A stretch of 25,907 bases of DNA from positions 1 to 25,907 of the forward strand of contig NW_003125751.1 of assembly GCF_000003605.2 (NCBI RefSeq), given 5' to 3'. The notes beneath the pieces were generated by a model. The model worked only from the letters and a program-made list of their open reading frames with translations, was not told the DNA's origin and did not search any database. This stretch comes from Saccoglossus kowalevskii. Lineage: Eukaryota; Hemichordata; Enteropneusta; Harrimaniidae. Made by a program: the position numbers and the translations under genes. Below are positions 12,145 through 24,116 of this stretch, piece after piece (the stretch's first letter is position 1; each line of letters opens with the position of its first letter).

Positions 12145-12984
12145 CCTGGCAATCACCAACATGGTGTCTCAAGACTGCCCTCATCACCTGGCAATCGCCA
12201 ACATGGTGTCTCAAGACTGCCCTCATCACCTGGCAATCACCAACATGGTGTCTCAAGACTGCCCTCATCACCTGGCAATCACCAACATGGTGTCTCAAGA
12301 CTGCCCTCATCACCTGGCAATCACCAACATGGTGTCTCAAGACTGCCCTAATCACCTGGCAATCACCAACATGGTGTCTCAATACTGCCCTCATCACCTG
12401 GCAATCACCAACATGGTGTCTCAAGACTGCCCTCATCACCTGGCAATCACCAACATGGTGTCTCAAGACTGCCCTCATCACCTGGCAATCACCAACATGG
12501 TGTCTCAAGACTGCCCTCATCACCTGGCAATCACCAACATGGTGTCTCAAGACTGCCCTCATCACCTGGCAGTCACCAATATGGTGTCTCAAGACTGCCC
12601 TCATCACCTGGCAATCACCAACATGGTGTCTCAAGACTGCCCTCATCACCTGGCAATCACCAACATGGTGTCTCAAGACTGCCCTCATCACCTGGCAATC
12701 ACCAACATGGTGTCTCAAGACTGCCCTCATCACCTGGCAGTCACCAATATGGTGTCTCAAGACTGCCCTCATCACCTGGCAATCACCAACATGGTGTCTC
12801 AAGACTGCCCTCATCACCTGGCAATCACCAACATGGTGTCTCAAGACTGCCCTCATCACCTGGCAATCACCAACATGGTGTCTCAAGACTGCCCTCATCA
12901 CCTGGCAATCACCAACATGGTGTCTCAAGACTGCCCTCATCACCTGGCAATCACCAACATGGTGTCTCAAGACTGCCCTCATCA

Positions 12985-13110
12985 CCTGGCAATCACCAAC
13001 ATGGTGTCTCAAAACTACCCTCATCACCTGGCAATCACCAATATGGTGTCTCAAGACTGCCCTCATCAAATGGCAATCACCAACATGGTGTCTCAAGACT
13101 GCCCTCATCA
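12985..13110. repeat. 3-unit block matching the AATGG duplication at 295-630
   Basis: A unit with CAAAACTACC, a C16T unit and a unit starting AATGG (13,069) follow each other exactly as at 295-420 and 463-588. From the copy at 463-588 the distance is 298 units plus the 6 inserted bases in between, so the register is kept across 12.5 kb. Confidence 0.8.
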
Positions 13111-13514
13111 CCTGGCAATCACCAACATGGTGTCTCAAAACTGCCCTCATCACCTGGCAATCACCAACATGGTGTCTCAAAACTACCCTCATCACCTGGC
13201 AATCACCAACATGGTGTCTCAAGACTGCCTTCATCACCTGGCAATCACCAACATGGTGTCTCAAGACTGCCCTCATCACCTGGCAGTCACCAATATGGTG
13301 TCTCAAGACTGCCTTCATCACCTGGCAATCACCAACATGGTGTCTCAAGACTGCCCTCATCACCTGGCAGTCACCAACATGGTGTCTCAAGACTGCCCTC
13401 ATCACCTGGCAGTCACCAATATGGTGTCTCAAGACTGCCCTCATCACCTGGCAGTCACCAATATGGTGTCTCAAGACTGCCCTCATCACCTGGCAATCAC
13501 CAACATGGTGTCTC

Positions 13515-13630
13515 AAAACTGACCTCATCACCTGGCAATCACCAACACGATGTCTCAAGACTGCCTTCATCACCTGGCAATCACCAACATGGTGTCTCAA
13601 GCCTGCCTTCATCATCCAGCAATCACAAAC
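13515..13630. repeat. Substitution-rich degenerate patch without length change
   Basis: Within three units there are several rare changes: CTGACC (13,520), CACGATG for CATGGTG (about 13,544), GCCTGCC for GACTGCC (13,601), CATCCAGC for CACCTGGC (about 13,613) and ATCACAAAC (about 13,622). All units remain 42 bp. The changes are mostly private, unlike the shared variants elsewhere. Confidence 0.88.
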
Positions 13631-13740
13631 ATGGTGTCTCAAGACTGCCTTCATCACCTGGCAATCACCAACATGGTGTCTCAAGACTGCCCTCATCACC
13701 TGGCAGTCACCAACATGGTGTCTCAAGACTGCCCTCATCA

Positions 13741-14160
13741 CCTGGCAATCACCAACATGGTGTTTCAAGACTGCCCTCATCACCTGGCAATCACCAACAT
13801 GGTGTCTCAAGACTGCCCTCATCACCTGGCAATCGCCAACATGGTGTTTCAAGACTGCCCTCATCACCTGGCAATCGCCAACATGGTGTCTCAAGACTGC
13901 CTTCATCACCTGGCAATCACCAACATGGTGTCTCAAGACTGCCCTCATCACCTGGCAATCACCAACATGGTGTTTCAAGACTGCCCTCATCACCTGGCAA
14001 TCACCAACATGGTGTCTCAAGACTGCCCTCATCACCTGGCAATCGCCAACATGGTGTTTCAAGACTGCCCTCATCACCTGGCAATCGCCAACATGGTGTC
14101 TCAAGACTGCCCTCATCACCTGGCAATTGCCAACATGGTGTCTCAAGACTGCCCTCATCA
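13741..14160. repeat. 5-unit (210-bp) tandem duplication with C24T units
   Basis: Copies 13,741-13,950 and 13,951-14,160 place C24T units (GTGTTTC) at the same two positions (13,763/13,847 and 13,973/14,057), followed by an A11G unit. Small differences, CCTTC in the first and AATTGCC in the second, show later divergence. Confidence 0.8.
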
Positions 14161-15588
14161 CCTGGCAATCACCAACATGGTGTCTCAAGACTGCCCTCAT
14201 CACCTGGCAATCACCAACATGGTGTCTCAAGACTGCCCTCATCACCTGGCAATCACCAACATGGTGTCTCAAGACTGCCCTCATCACCTGGCAATCGCCA
14301 ACATGGTGTCTCAAGACTGCCCTCATCACCTGGCAATCGCCAACATGGTGTTTCAAGACTGCCCTCATCACCTGGCAATCACCAACATGGTGTCTCAAGA
14401 CTGCCCTCATCACCTGGCAATCACCAACATGGTGTTTCAAGACTGCCCTCATCACCTGGCAATCGCCAACATGGTGTCTCAAGACTGCCTTCATCACCTG
14501 GCAATCACCAACATGGTGTCTCAAGACTGCCCTCATCACCTGGCAATCACCAACATGGTGTCTCAAGACTGCCCTCATCACCTGGCAATCGCCAACATGG
14601 TGTCTCAAGACTGCCCTCATCACCTGGCAATCACCAACATGGTGTCTCAATACTGCCCTCATCACCTGGCAATCGCCAACATGGTGTCTCAAGACTGCCC
14701 TCATAACCTGGCAATCACCAACATGGTGTCTCAAGACTGCCCTCATCACCTGGCAATCACCAACATGGTGTTTCAAGACTGCCCTCATCACCTGGCAATC
14801 ACCAACATGGTGTCTCAAGACTGCCCTCATCACCTGGCAATCACCAACATGGTGTCTCAAGACTGCCCTCATCACCTGGCAATCACCAACATGGTGTCTC
14901 AAGACTGCCCTCATCACCTGGCAATCACCAACATGGTGTTTCAAGACTGCCCTCATCACCTGGCAATCACCAACATGGTGTCTCAAGACTACCCTCATCA
15001 CCTGGCAGTCACCAATATGGTGTCTCAAGACTGCCCTCATCACCTGGCAGTCACCAACATGGTGTCTCAAGACTGCCCTCATCACCTGGCAATCACCAAC
15101 ATGGTGTCTCAAGACTGCCCTCATCACCTGGCAATCACCAACATGGTGTCTCAAGACTTCCTTCATCACCTGGCAATCACCAACATGGTGTTTCAAGACT
15201 GCCCTCATCACCTGGCAATCACCAACATGGTGTTTCAAGACTGCCCTCATCACCTGGCAATCACCAACATGGTGTCTCAAGACTACCCTCATCACCTGGC
15301 AGTCACCAATATGGTGTCTCAAGACTGCCCTCATCACCTGGCAGTCACCAACATGGTGTCTCAAAACTGCCCTCATCACCTGGCAATCACCAACATGGTG
15401 TCTCAAGACTGCCCTCATCACCTGGCAATCACCAACATGGTGTCTCAAGACTGCCTTCATCACCTGGCAATCGCCAACATGGTGTTTCAAGACTGCCCTC
15501 ATCACCTGGCAATCACCAACATGGTGTCTCAAGACTGCCTTCATCACCTGGCAATCACCAACATGGTGTCTCAAGACTGCCCTCATCA

Positions 15589-15924
15589 CCTGGCAATCGC
15601 CAACATGGTGTTTCAAGACTGCCCTCATCACCTGGCAATCACCAACATGGTGTCTCAAGACTGCCCTCATCACCTGGCAATCACCAACATGGTGTTTCAA
15701 GACTGCCCTCATCACCTGGCAATCACCAACATGGTGTCTCAAGACTGCCCTCATCACCTGGCAATCGCCAACATGGTGTTTCAAGACTGCCCTCATCACC
15801 TGGCAATCACCAACATGGTGTCTCAAGACTGCCCTCATCACCTGGCAATCGCCAACATGGTGTTTCAAGACTGCCCTCATCACCTGGCAATCACCAACAT
15901 GGTGTCTCAAGACTGCCCTCATCA
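15589..15924. repeat. Four 84-bp dimers alternating C24T and C24 units
   Basis: C24T units sit at 15,589, 15,673, 15,757 and 15,841, each followed by a normal unit. This gives a strict two-unit period over 336 bp. Three of the four C24T units also carry A11G. It looks like an incipient dimeric higher-order repeat. Confidence 0.82.
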
Positions 15925-16638
15925 CCTGGCAATCACCAACATGGTGTCTCAAGACTGCCCTCATCACCTGGCAATCGCCAACATGGTGTTTCAAGACTGC
16001 CCTCATCACCTGGCAATCACCAGCATGGTGTCTCAAGACTGCCCTCATCACCTGGCAGTCACCAATATGGTGTCTCAAGACTGCCCTCATCACCTGGCAA
16101 TCACCAACATGGTGTCTCAAGACTGCCCTCATCACCTGGCAATCACCAACATGGTGTCTCAAGACTACCCTCATCACCTGGCAATCACCAACATGGTGTC
16201 TCAAGACTGCCCTCATCACCTGGCAATCACCAACATGGTGTCTCAAGACTGCCCTCATCACCTGGCATTCACCAACATGGTGTCTCAAGACTGCCCTCAT
16301 CACCTGGCAATCACCAACATGGTGTCTCAAGACTGCCCTCATCACCTGGCAGTCACCAACATGGTGTCTCAAAACTGCCCTCATCACCTGGCAGTCACCA
16401 ATATGGTGTCTCAAGACTGCCCTCATCACCTGGCAATCACCAACATGGTGTCTCAATACTGCCTTCATCACCTGGCAATCGCCAACATGGTGTCTCAAAA
16501 CTGCCCTCATCACCTGGCAATCACCAACATGGTGTCTCAAGACTGCCCTCATCACCTGGCAATCACCAACATGGTGTCTCAAGACTGCCCTCATCACCTG
16601 GCAATCACCAACATGGTGTCTCAAGACTGCCCTCATCA
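15883..16638. repeat. 18-unit block, copy 2 (partner 3,572-4,327)
   Basis: This block carries CCAGCATGG at 16,020, CTACCC at about 16,167, A8T at about 16,267, A8G+G29A units and CAATACTGCCTT at 16,453, all in the order and spacing of 3,572-4,327. Outside it both sides diverge at once, with an A11G+C24T unit before and plain units after. Confidence 0.85.
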
Positions 16639-17772
16639 CCTGGCAATCACCAACATGGTGTCTCAAGACTGCCCTCATCACCTGGCAATCACCAACATGG
16701 TGTCTCAAGACTGCCCTCATCACCTGGCAGTCACCAACATGGTGTCTCAAGACTGCCCTCATCACCTGGCAATCACCAATATGGTGTCTCAAGACTGCCC
16801 TCATCACCTGGCAATCACCAACATGGTGTCTTAAGACTACCCTCATCACCTGGCAATCACCAACATGGTGTCTCAAGACTGCCCTCATCACCTGGCAATC
16901 ACCAATATGGTGTCTCAAGACTGCCATCATCACCTGGCAATCACCAACATGGTGTCTCAAGACTGCCCTCATCACCTGGCAATCACCAACATGGTGTCTT
17001 AAGACTGCCCTCATCACCTGGCAGTCACCAACATGGTGTCTTAAGACTGCCCTCATCACCTGGCAGTCACCAATATGGTGTCTCAATACTGCCATCATCA
17101 CCTGGCAATCACCAATATGGTGTCTCAAGACTGCCCTCATCACCTGGCAATCACCAACATGGTGTCTCAAGACTGCCCTCATCACCTGGCAATCACCAAC
17201 ATGGTGTCTCAAGACTGCCCTCATCACCTGGCAGTCACCAATATGGTGTCTCAAGACTGCCCTCATCACCTGGCAATCACCAATATGGTGTCTCAAGACT
17301 GCCCTCATCACCTGGCAATCACCAACATGGTGTCTTAAGACTGCCCTCATCACCTGGCAATCACCAACATGGTGTCTCAAGACTGCCCTCATCACCTGGC
17401 AATCACCAATATGGTGTCTCAAGACTGCCATCATCACCTGGCAATCACCAACATGGTGTCTCAAGACTGCCCTCATCACCTGGCAATCACCAACATGGTG
17501 TCTCAAGACTGCCCTCATCACCTGGCAATCACCAACATGGTGTCTTAAGACTGCCCTCATCACCTGGCAATCACCAACATGGTGTCTCAAGACTGCCCTC
17601 ATCACCTGGCAATCACCAATATGGTGTCTCAAGACTGCCATCATCACCTGGCAATCACCAACATGGTGTCTCAAGACTGCCCTCATCACCTGGCAATCAC
17701 CAATATGGTGTCTCAAGACTGCCCTCATCACCTGGCAATCACCAACATGGTGTCTCAAGACTGCCCTCATCA

Positions 17773-19496
17773 CCTGGCAATCACCAATATGGTGTCTCAA
17801 GACTGCCCTCATCACCTGGCAATCACCAACATGGTGTCTTAAGACTGCCCTCATCACCTGGCAATCACCAACATGGTGTCTCAAGACTGCCCTCATCACC
17901 TGGCAATCACCAACATGGTGTCTCAAGACTGCCCTCATCACCTGGCAATCACCAACATGGTGTCTTAAGACTGCCCTCATCACCTTGCAATCACCAACAT
18001 GGTGTCTTAAGACTGCCCTCATCACCTGGCAATCACCAACATGGTGTCTCAAGACTGCCCTCATCACCTGGCAATCACCAATATGGTGTCTCAATACTGC
18101 CCTCATCACCTGGCAGTCACCAACATGGTGTCTCAAGACTGCCCTCATCACCTGGCAATCACCAATATGGTGTCTCAAGACTGCCATCATCACCTGGCAA
18201 TCACCAATATGGTGTCTCAAGACTGCCCTCATCACCTGGCAATCACCAATATGGTGTCTCAAGACTGCCCTCATCACCTGGCAGTCACCAACATGGTGTC
18301 TTAAGACTGCCCTCATCACCTGGCAATCACCAACATGGTGTCTTAAGACTGCCCTCATCACCTGGCAATCACCAACATGGTGTCTCAAGACTGCCCTCAT
18401 CACCTGGCAATCACCAATATGGTGTCTCAAGACTGCCATCATCACCTGGCAATCACCAACATGGTGTCTCAAGACTGCCCTCATCACCTGGCAATCACCA
18501 ACATGGTGTCTCAAGACTGCCCTCATCACCTGGCAATCGCCAACATGGTGTCTCAAGACTGCCCTCATCACCTGGCAATTGCCAACATGGTGTCTCAAGA
18601 CTGCCCTCATCACCTGGCAATCACCAATATGGTGTCTCAAGACTGCCCTCATCACCTGGCAATCACCAACATGGTGTCTCAAGACTGCCCTCATCACCTG
18701 GCAATCGCCAACATGGTGTCTCAAGACTGCCCTCATCACCTGGCAATTGCCAACATGGTGTCTCAAGACTGCCCTCATCACCTGGCAATCACCAATATGG
18801 TGTCTCAAGACTGCCCTCATCACCTGGCAGTCACCAAACATGGTGGTCTCAAGACTGCCCTCATCACCTGGCAATCACCAACATGGTGTCTCAAGACTGC
18901 CCTCATCACCTGGCAATCACCAACATGGTGTCTCAAGACTGCCCTCATCACCTGGCAATTGCCAACATGGTGTCTCAAGACTGCCCTCATCACCTGGCAA
19001 TCACCAATATGGTGTCTCAAGACTGCCCTCATCACCTGGCAATCACCAACATGGTGTCTCAAGACTGCCCTCATCACCTGGCAATCACCAACATGGTGTC
19101 TCAAGACTGCCCTCATCACCTGGCAATCACCAACATGGTGTCTTAAGACTGCCCTCATCACCTGGCAATCACCAACATGGTGTCTCAAGACTGCCCTCAT
19201 CACCTGGCAATCACCAACATGGTGTCTCAAGACTGCCCTCATCACCTGGCAATCGCAAACATGGTGTCTCAAGACTGCCCTCATCACCTGGCAATTGCCA
19301 ATATGGTGTCTCAAGACTGCCCTCATCACCTGGCAATCACCAACATGGTGTCTCAAGACTGCCCTCATCACCTGGCAATCACCAACATGGTGTCTTAAGA
19401 CTGCCCTCATCACCTGGCAATCACCAATATGGTGTCTCAAGACTGCCCTCATCACCTGGCAATCACCAACATGGTGTCTCAAGACTGCCCTCATCA
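17773..19496. repeat. 41-unit block, copy 1 (partner 20,967-22,772)
   Basis: This is the longest internal duplication I could trace. Shared markers include CCTTGC (17,983), CAATACTG (about 18,092), CCATC units (18,184 and 18,436), A8G+C26T, and four AATTGCC units at 18,577, 18,745, 18,957 and 19,293. The same AATTGCC spacings (4, 5 and 8 units) occur in the partner. This copy contains the 44-bp unit that the partner lacks. Confidence 0.87.
18823..18866. other. 44-bp unit with two single-base insertions
   Basis: This unit reads CAGTCACCAAACATGG and then TGGTGGTCTC, an extra A near 18,837 and an extra G near 18,846. The equivalent unit in the duplicated block, 22,101-22,142, is a normal 42-mer with A8G. 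Both insertions are therefore private to this copy. Confidence 0.93.
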
Positions 19497-20294
19497 CCTG
19501 GCAATCACCAACATGGTGTCTCAAGACTGCCCTCATCACCTGGCAATCACCAATATGGTGTCTCAAGACTGCCCTCATCACCTGGCAATCACCAATATGG
19601 TGTCTTAAGACTGCCCTCATCACCTGGCAATCACCAACATGGTGTCTTAAGACTGCCCTCATCACCTGGCAATCACCAACATGGTGTCTCAAGACTGCCC
19701 TCATCACCTGGCAATCACCAATATGGTGTCTTAAGACTGCCCTCATCACCTGGCAATCACCAACATGGTGTCTCAAGACTGCCCTCATCACCTGGCAATC
19801 GCCAACATGGTGTCTCAAGACTGCCCTCATCACCTGGCAATCACCAACATGGTGTCTCAAGACTGCCCTCATCACCTGGCAATCACCAATATGGTGTCTG
19901 AAGACTGCCCTCATCACCTGGCAATCACCAATATGGTGTCTGAAGACTGCCCTCATCACCTGGCAATCACCAACATGGTGTCTCAAGACTGCCCTCATCA
20001 CCTGGCAATCACCAATATGGTGTCTCAAGACTGCCCTCATCACCTGGCAATCACCAACATGGTGTCTCAAGACTGCCCTCATCACCTGGCAATCACCAAT
20101 ATGGTGTCTCAAGACTGCCCTCATCACCTGGCAATCACCAATATGGTGTCTCAAGACTGCCCTCATCACCTGGCAATCACCAATATGGTGTCTCAAGACT
20201 GCCCTCATCACCTGGCAATCACCAACATGGTGTCTCAAGACTGCCCTCATCACCTGGCAATCACCAACATGGTGTCTCAAGACTGCCCTCATCA
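19371..20294. repeat. 22-unit block, copy 2 (partner 10,590-11,471)
   Basis: This block repeats the C16T/C26T/A11G order of 10,590-11,471 at an offset of 8,781 bp (209 units plus 3 inserted bases). The TGTCTGAAG unit is doubled here (19,895 and 19,937) and single in the partner, so downstream positions are shifted by one more unit. A related TGTCTGAAG unit at 20,609 sits in a similar but shorter context. Confidence 0.82.
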
Positions 20295-20966
20295 CCTGGC
20301 AATCACCAACATGGTGTCTTAAGACTGCCCTCATCACCTGGCAATCACCAACATGGTGTCTTAAGACTGCCCTCATCACCTGGCAATCACCAATATGGTG
20401 TCTTAAGACTGCCCTCATCACCTGGCAATCACCAACATGGTGTCTCAAGACTGCCCTCATCACCTGGCAATCACCAATATGGTGTCTTAAGACTGCCCTC
20501 ATCACCTGGCAATCACCAACATGGTGTCTCAAGACTGCCCTCATCACCTGGCAATCGCCAACATGGTGTCTCAAGACTGCCCTCATCACCTGGCAATCAC
20601 CAATATGGTGTCTGAAGACTGCCCTCATCACCTGGCAATCACCAACATGGTGTCTCAAGACTGCCCTCATCACCTGGCAATCACCAATATGGTGTCTCAA
20701 GACTGCCCTCATCACCTGGCAATCACCAACATGGTGTCTCAAGACTGCCCTCATCACCTGGCAATCACCAACATGGTGTCTCAAGACTGCCCTCATCACC
20801 TGGCAATCACCAACATGGTGTCTCAAGACTGCCCTCATCACCTGGCAATCACCAATATGGTGTCTCAAAACTGCCCTCATCACCTGGCAATCACCAACAT
20901 GGTGTCTTAAGACTGCCCTCATCACCTGGCAATCACCAACATGGTGTCTTAAGACTGCCCTCATCA

Positions 20967-22772
20967 CCTGGCAATCACCAATATGGTGTCTCAAGACTGC
21001 CCTCATCACCTGGCAATCACCAACATGGTGTCTTAAGACTGCCCTCATCACCTGGCAATCACCAACATGGTGTCTCAAGACTGCCCTCATCACCTGGCAA
21101 TCACCAATATGGTGTCTCAAGACTGCCCTCATCACCTGGCAATCACCAACATGGTGTCTTAAGACTGCCCTCATCACCTTGCAATCACCAACATGGTGTC
21201 TTAAGACTGCCCTCATCACCTGGCAATCACCAACATGGTGTCTCAAGACTGCCCTCATCACCTGGCAATCACCAATATGGTGTCTCAATACTGCCCTCAT
21301 CACCTGGCAGTCACCAACATGGTGTCTCAAGACTGCCCTCATCACCTGGCAATCACCAACATGGTGTCTCAAGACTGCCCTCATCACCTGGCAATCGCCA
21401 ACATGGTGTCTCAAGATTGCCCTCATCACCTGGCAATCACCAATATGGTGTCTCAAGACTGCCATCATCACCTGGCAATCACCAATATGGTGTCTCAAGA
21501 CTGCCCTCATCACCTGGCAATCACCAATATGGTGTCTCAAGACTGCCCTCATCACCTGGCAGTCACCAACATGGTGTCTTAAGACTGCCCTCATCACCTG
21601 GCAATCACCAACATGGTGTCTTAAGACTGCCCTCATCACCTGGCAATCACCAACATGGTGTCTCAAGACTGCCCTCATCACCTGGCAATCACCAATATGG
21701 TGTCTCAAGACTGCCATCATCACCTGGCAATCACCAACATGGTGTCTCAAGACTGCCCTCATCACCTGGCAATCACCAACATGGTGTCTCAAGACTGCCC
21801 TCATCACCTGGCAATCGCCAACATGGTGTCTCAAGACTGCCCTCATCACCTGGCAATTGCCAACATGGTGTCTCAAGACTGCCCTCATCACCTGGCAATC
21901 ACCAATATGGTGTCTCAAGACTGCCCTCATCACCTGGCAATCACCAACATGGTGTCTCAAGACTGCCCTCATCACCTGGCAATCGCCAACATGGTGTCTC
22001 AAGACTGCCCTCATCACCTGGCAATTGCCAACATGGTGTCTCAAGACTGCCCTCATCACCTGGCAATCACCAATATGGTGTCTCAAGACTGCCCTCATCA
22101 CCTGGCAGTCACCAACATGGTGTCTCAAGACTGCCCTCATCACCTGGCAATCACCAACATGGTGTCTCAAGACTGCCCTCATCACCTGGCAATCACCAAC
22201 ATGGTGTCTCAAGACTGCCCTCATCACCTGGCAATTGCCAACATGGTGTCTCAAGACTGCCCTCATCACCTGGCAATCACCAATATGGTGTCTCAAGACT
22301 GCCCTCATCACCTGGCAATCACCAACATGGTGTCTCAAGACTGCCCTCATCACCTGGCAATCACCAACATGGTGTCTCAAGACTGCCCTCATCACCTGGC
22401 AATCACCAACATGGTGTCTTAAGACTGCCCTCATCACCTGGCAATCACCAACATGGTGTCTCAAGACTGCCCTCATCACCTGGCAATCACCAACATGGTG
22501 TCTCAAGACTGCCCTCATCACCTGGCAATCGCCAACATGGTGTCTCAAGACTGCCCTCATCACCTGGCAATTGCCAATATGGTGTCTCAAGACTGCCCTC
22601 ATCACCTGGCAATCACCAACATGGTGTCTCAAGACTGCCCTCATCACCTGGCAGTCGCCAACATGGTGTCTTAAGACTGCCCTCATCACCTGGCAATCAC
22701 CAATATGGTGTCTCAAGACTGCCCTCATCACCTGGCAATCACCAACATGGTGTCTCAAGACTGCCCTCATCA
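20967..22772. repeat. 43-unit block, copy 2 (partner 17,773-19,496)
   Basis: Markers CCTTGC at 21,177, CAATACTG at about 21,286, CCATC at 21,462 and 21,714, and AATTGCC at 21,855, 22,023, 22,233 and 22,569 match the partner. The offset is 3,194 bp before 21,345 and 3,278 bp after it. Two units, 21,345-21,428, are therefore present only here. One unit (21,093) has C16T where the partner has none. Confidence 0.86.
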
Positions 22773-23654
22773 CCTGGCAATCGCCAACATGGTGTCTCAA
22801 GACTGCCCTCATCACCTGGCAATTGCCAACATGGTGTCTCAAGACTGCCCTCATCACCTGGCAATCACCAATATGGTGTCTCAAGACTGCCCTCATCACC
22901 TGGCAATCACCAACATGGTGTTTCAAGACTGCCCTCATCACCTGGCAATCACCAATATGGTGTCTCAAGACTGCCCTCATCACCTGGCAATCACCAACAT
23001 GGTGTCTTAAGACTGCCCTCATCACCTGGCAATCACCAACATGGTGTCTTAAGACTGCCCTCATCACCTGGCAATCACCAACATGGTGTCTCAAGACTGC
23101 CCTCATCATCTGGCAATCACCAACATGGTGTCTTAAGACTGCCTTCATCACCTGGCAGTCACCAACATGGTGTCTCAAGACTGCCCTCATCACCTGGCAA
23201 TCACCAATATGGTGTCTCAATACTGCCCTCATCACCTGGCAATCACCAACATGGTGTCTCAAGACTGCCCTCATCACCTGGCAATCACCAATATGGTGTC
23301 TCAAGACTGCCATCATCACCTGGCAATCACCAACATGGTGTCTCAAGACTGCCCTCATCACCTGGCAATCACCAACATGGTGTCTCAAGACTGCCCTCAT
23401 CACCTGGCAATCACCAATATGGTGTCTCAAGACTGCCATCATCACCTGGCAATCACCAACATGGTGTCTCAAGACTGCCCTCATCACCTGGCAATCACCA
23501 ACATGGTGTCTCAAGACTGCCCTCATCACCTGGCAATCACCAACATGGTGTCTCAAGACTGCCCTCATCACCTGGCAATCACCAATATGGTGTCTCAAGA
23601 CTGCCATCATCACCTGGCAATCACCAACATGGTGTCTTAAGACTGCCCTCATCA

Positions 23655-23948
23655 CCTGGCAATCACCAACATGGTGTCTCAAGACTGCCCTCATCACCTG
23701 GCAATCACCAATATGGTGTCTTAAGACTGCCCTCATCACCTGGCAATCACCAACATGGTGTCTTAAGACTGCCCTCATCACCTGGCAGTCACCAACATGG
23801 TGTCTCAAGACTGCCCTCATCACCTGGCAATCACCAATATGGTGTCTCAAGACTGCCATCATCACCTGGCAATCACCAACATGGTGTCTCAAGACTGCCC
23901 TCATCACCTGGCAATCACCAACATGGTGTCTCAAGACTGCCCTCATCA
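23655..23948. repeat. 7-unit block, copy 1 (partner 24,705-24,998)
   Basis: A plain unit, C16T+C26T, C26T, A8G, C16T+C36A and two plain units recur in the same order 1,050 bp (25 units) downstream. The copies diverge at the next unit, where this one has A11G. Confidence 0.75.
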
Positions 23949-24116
23949 CCTGGCAATCGCCAACATGGTGTCTCAAGACTGCCCTCATCACCTGGCAATC
24001 ACCAACATGGTGTCTCAAGACTGCCCTCATCACCTGGCAATCACCAACATGGTGTCTCAAGACTGCCCTCATCACCTGGCATTCACCAATATGGTGTCTC
24101 AAGACTGCCCTCATCA

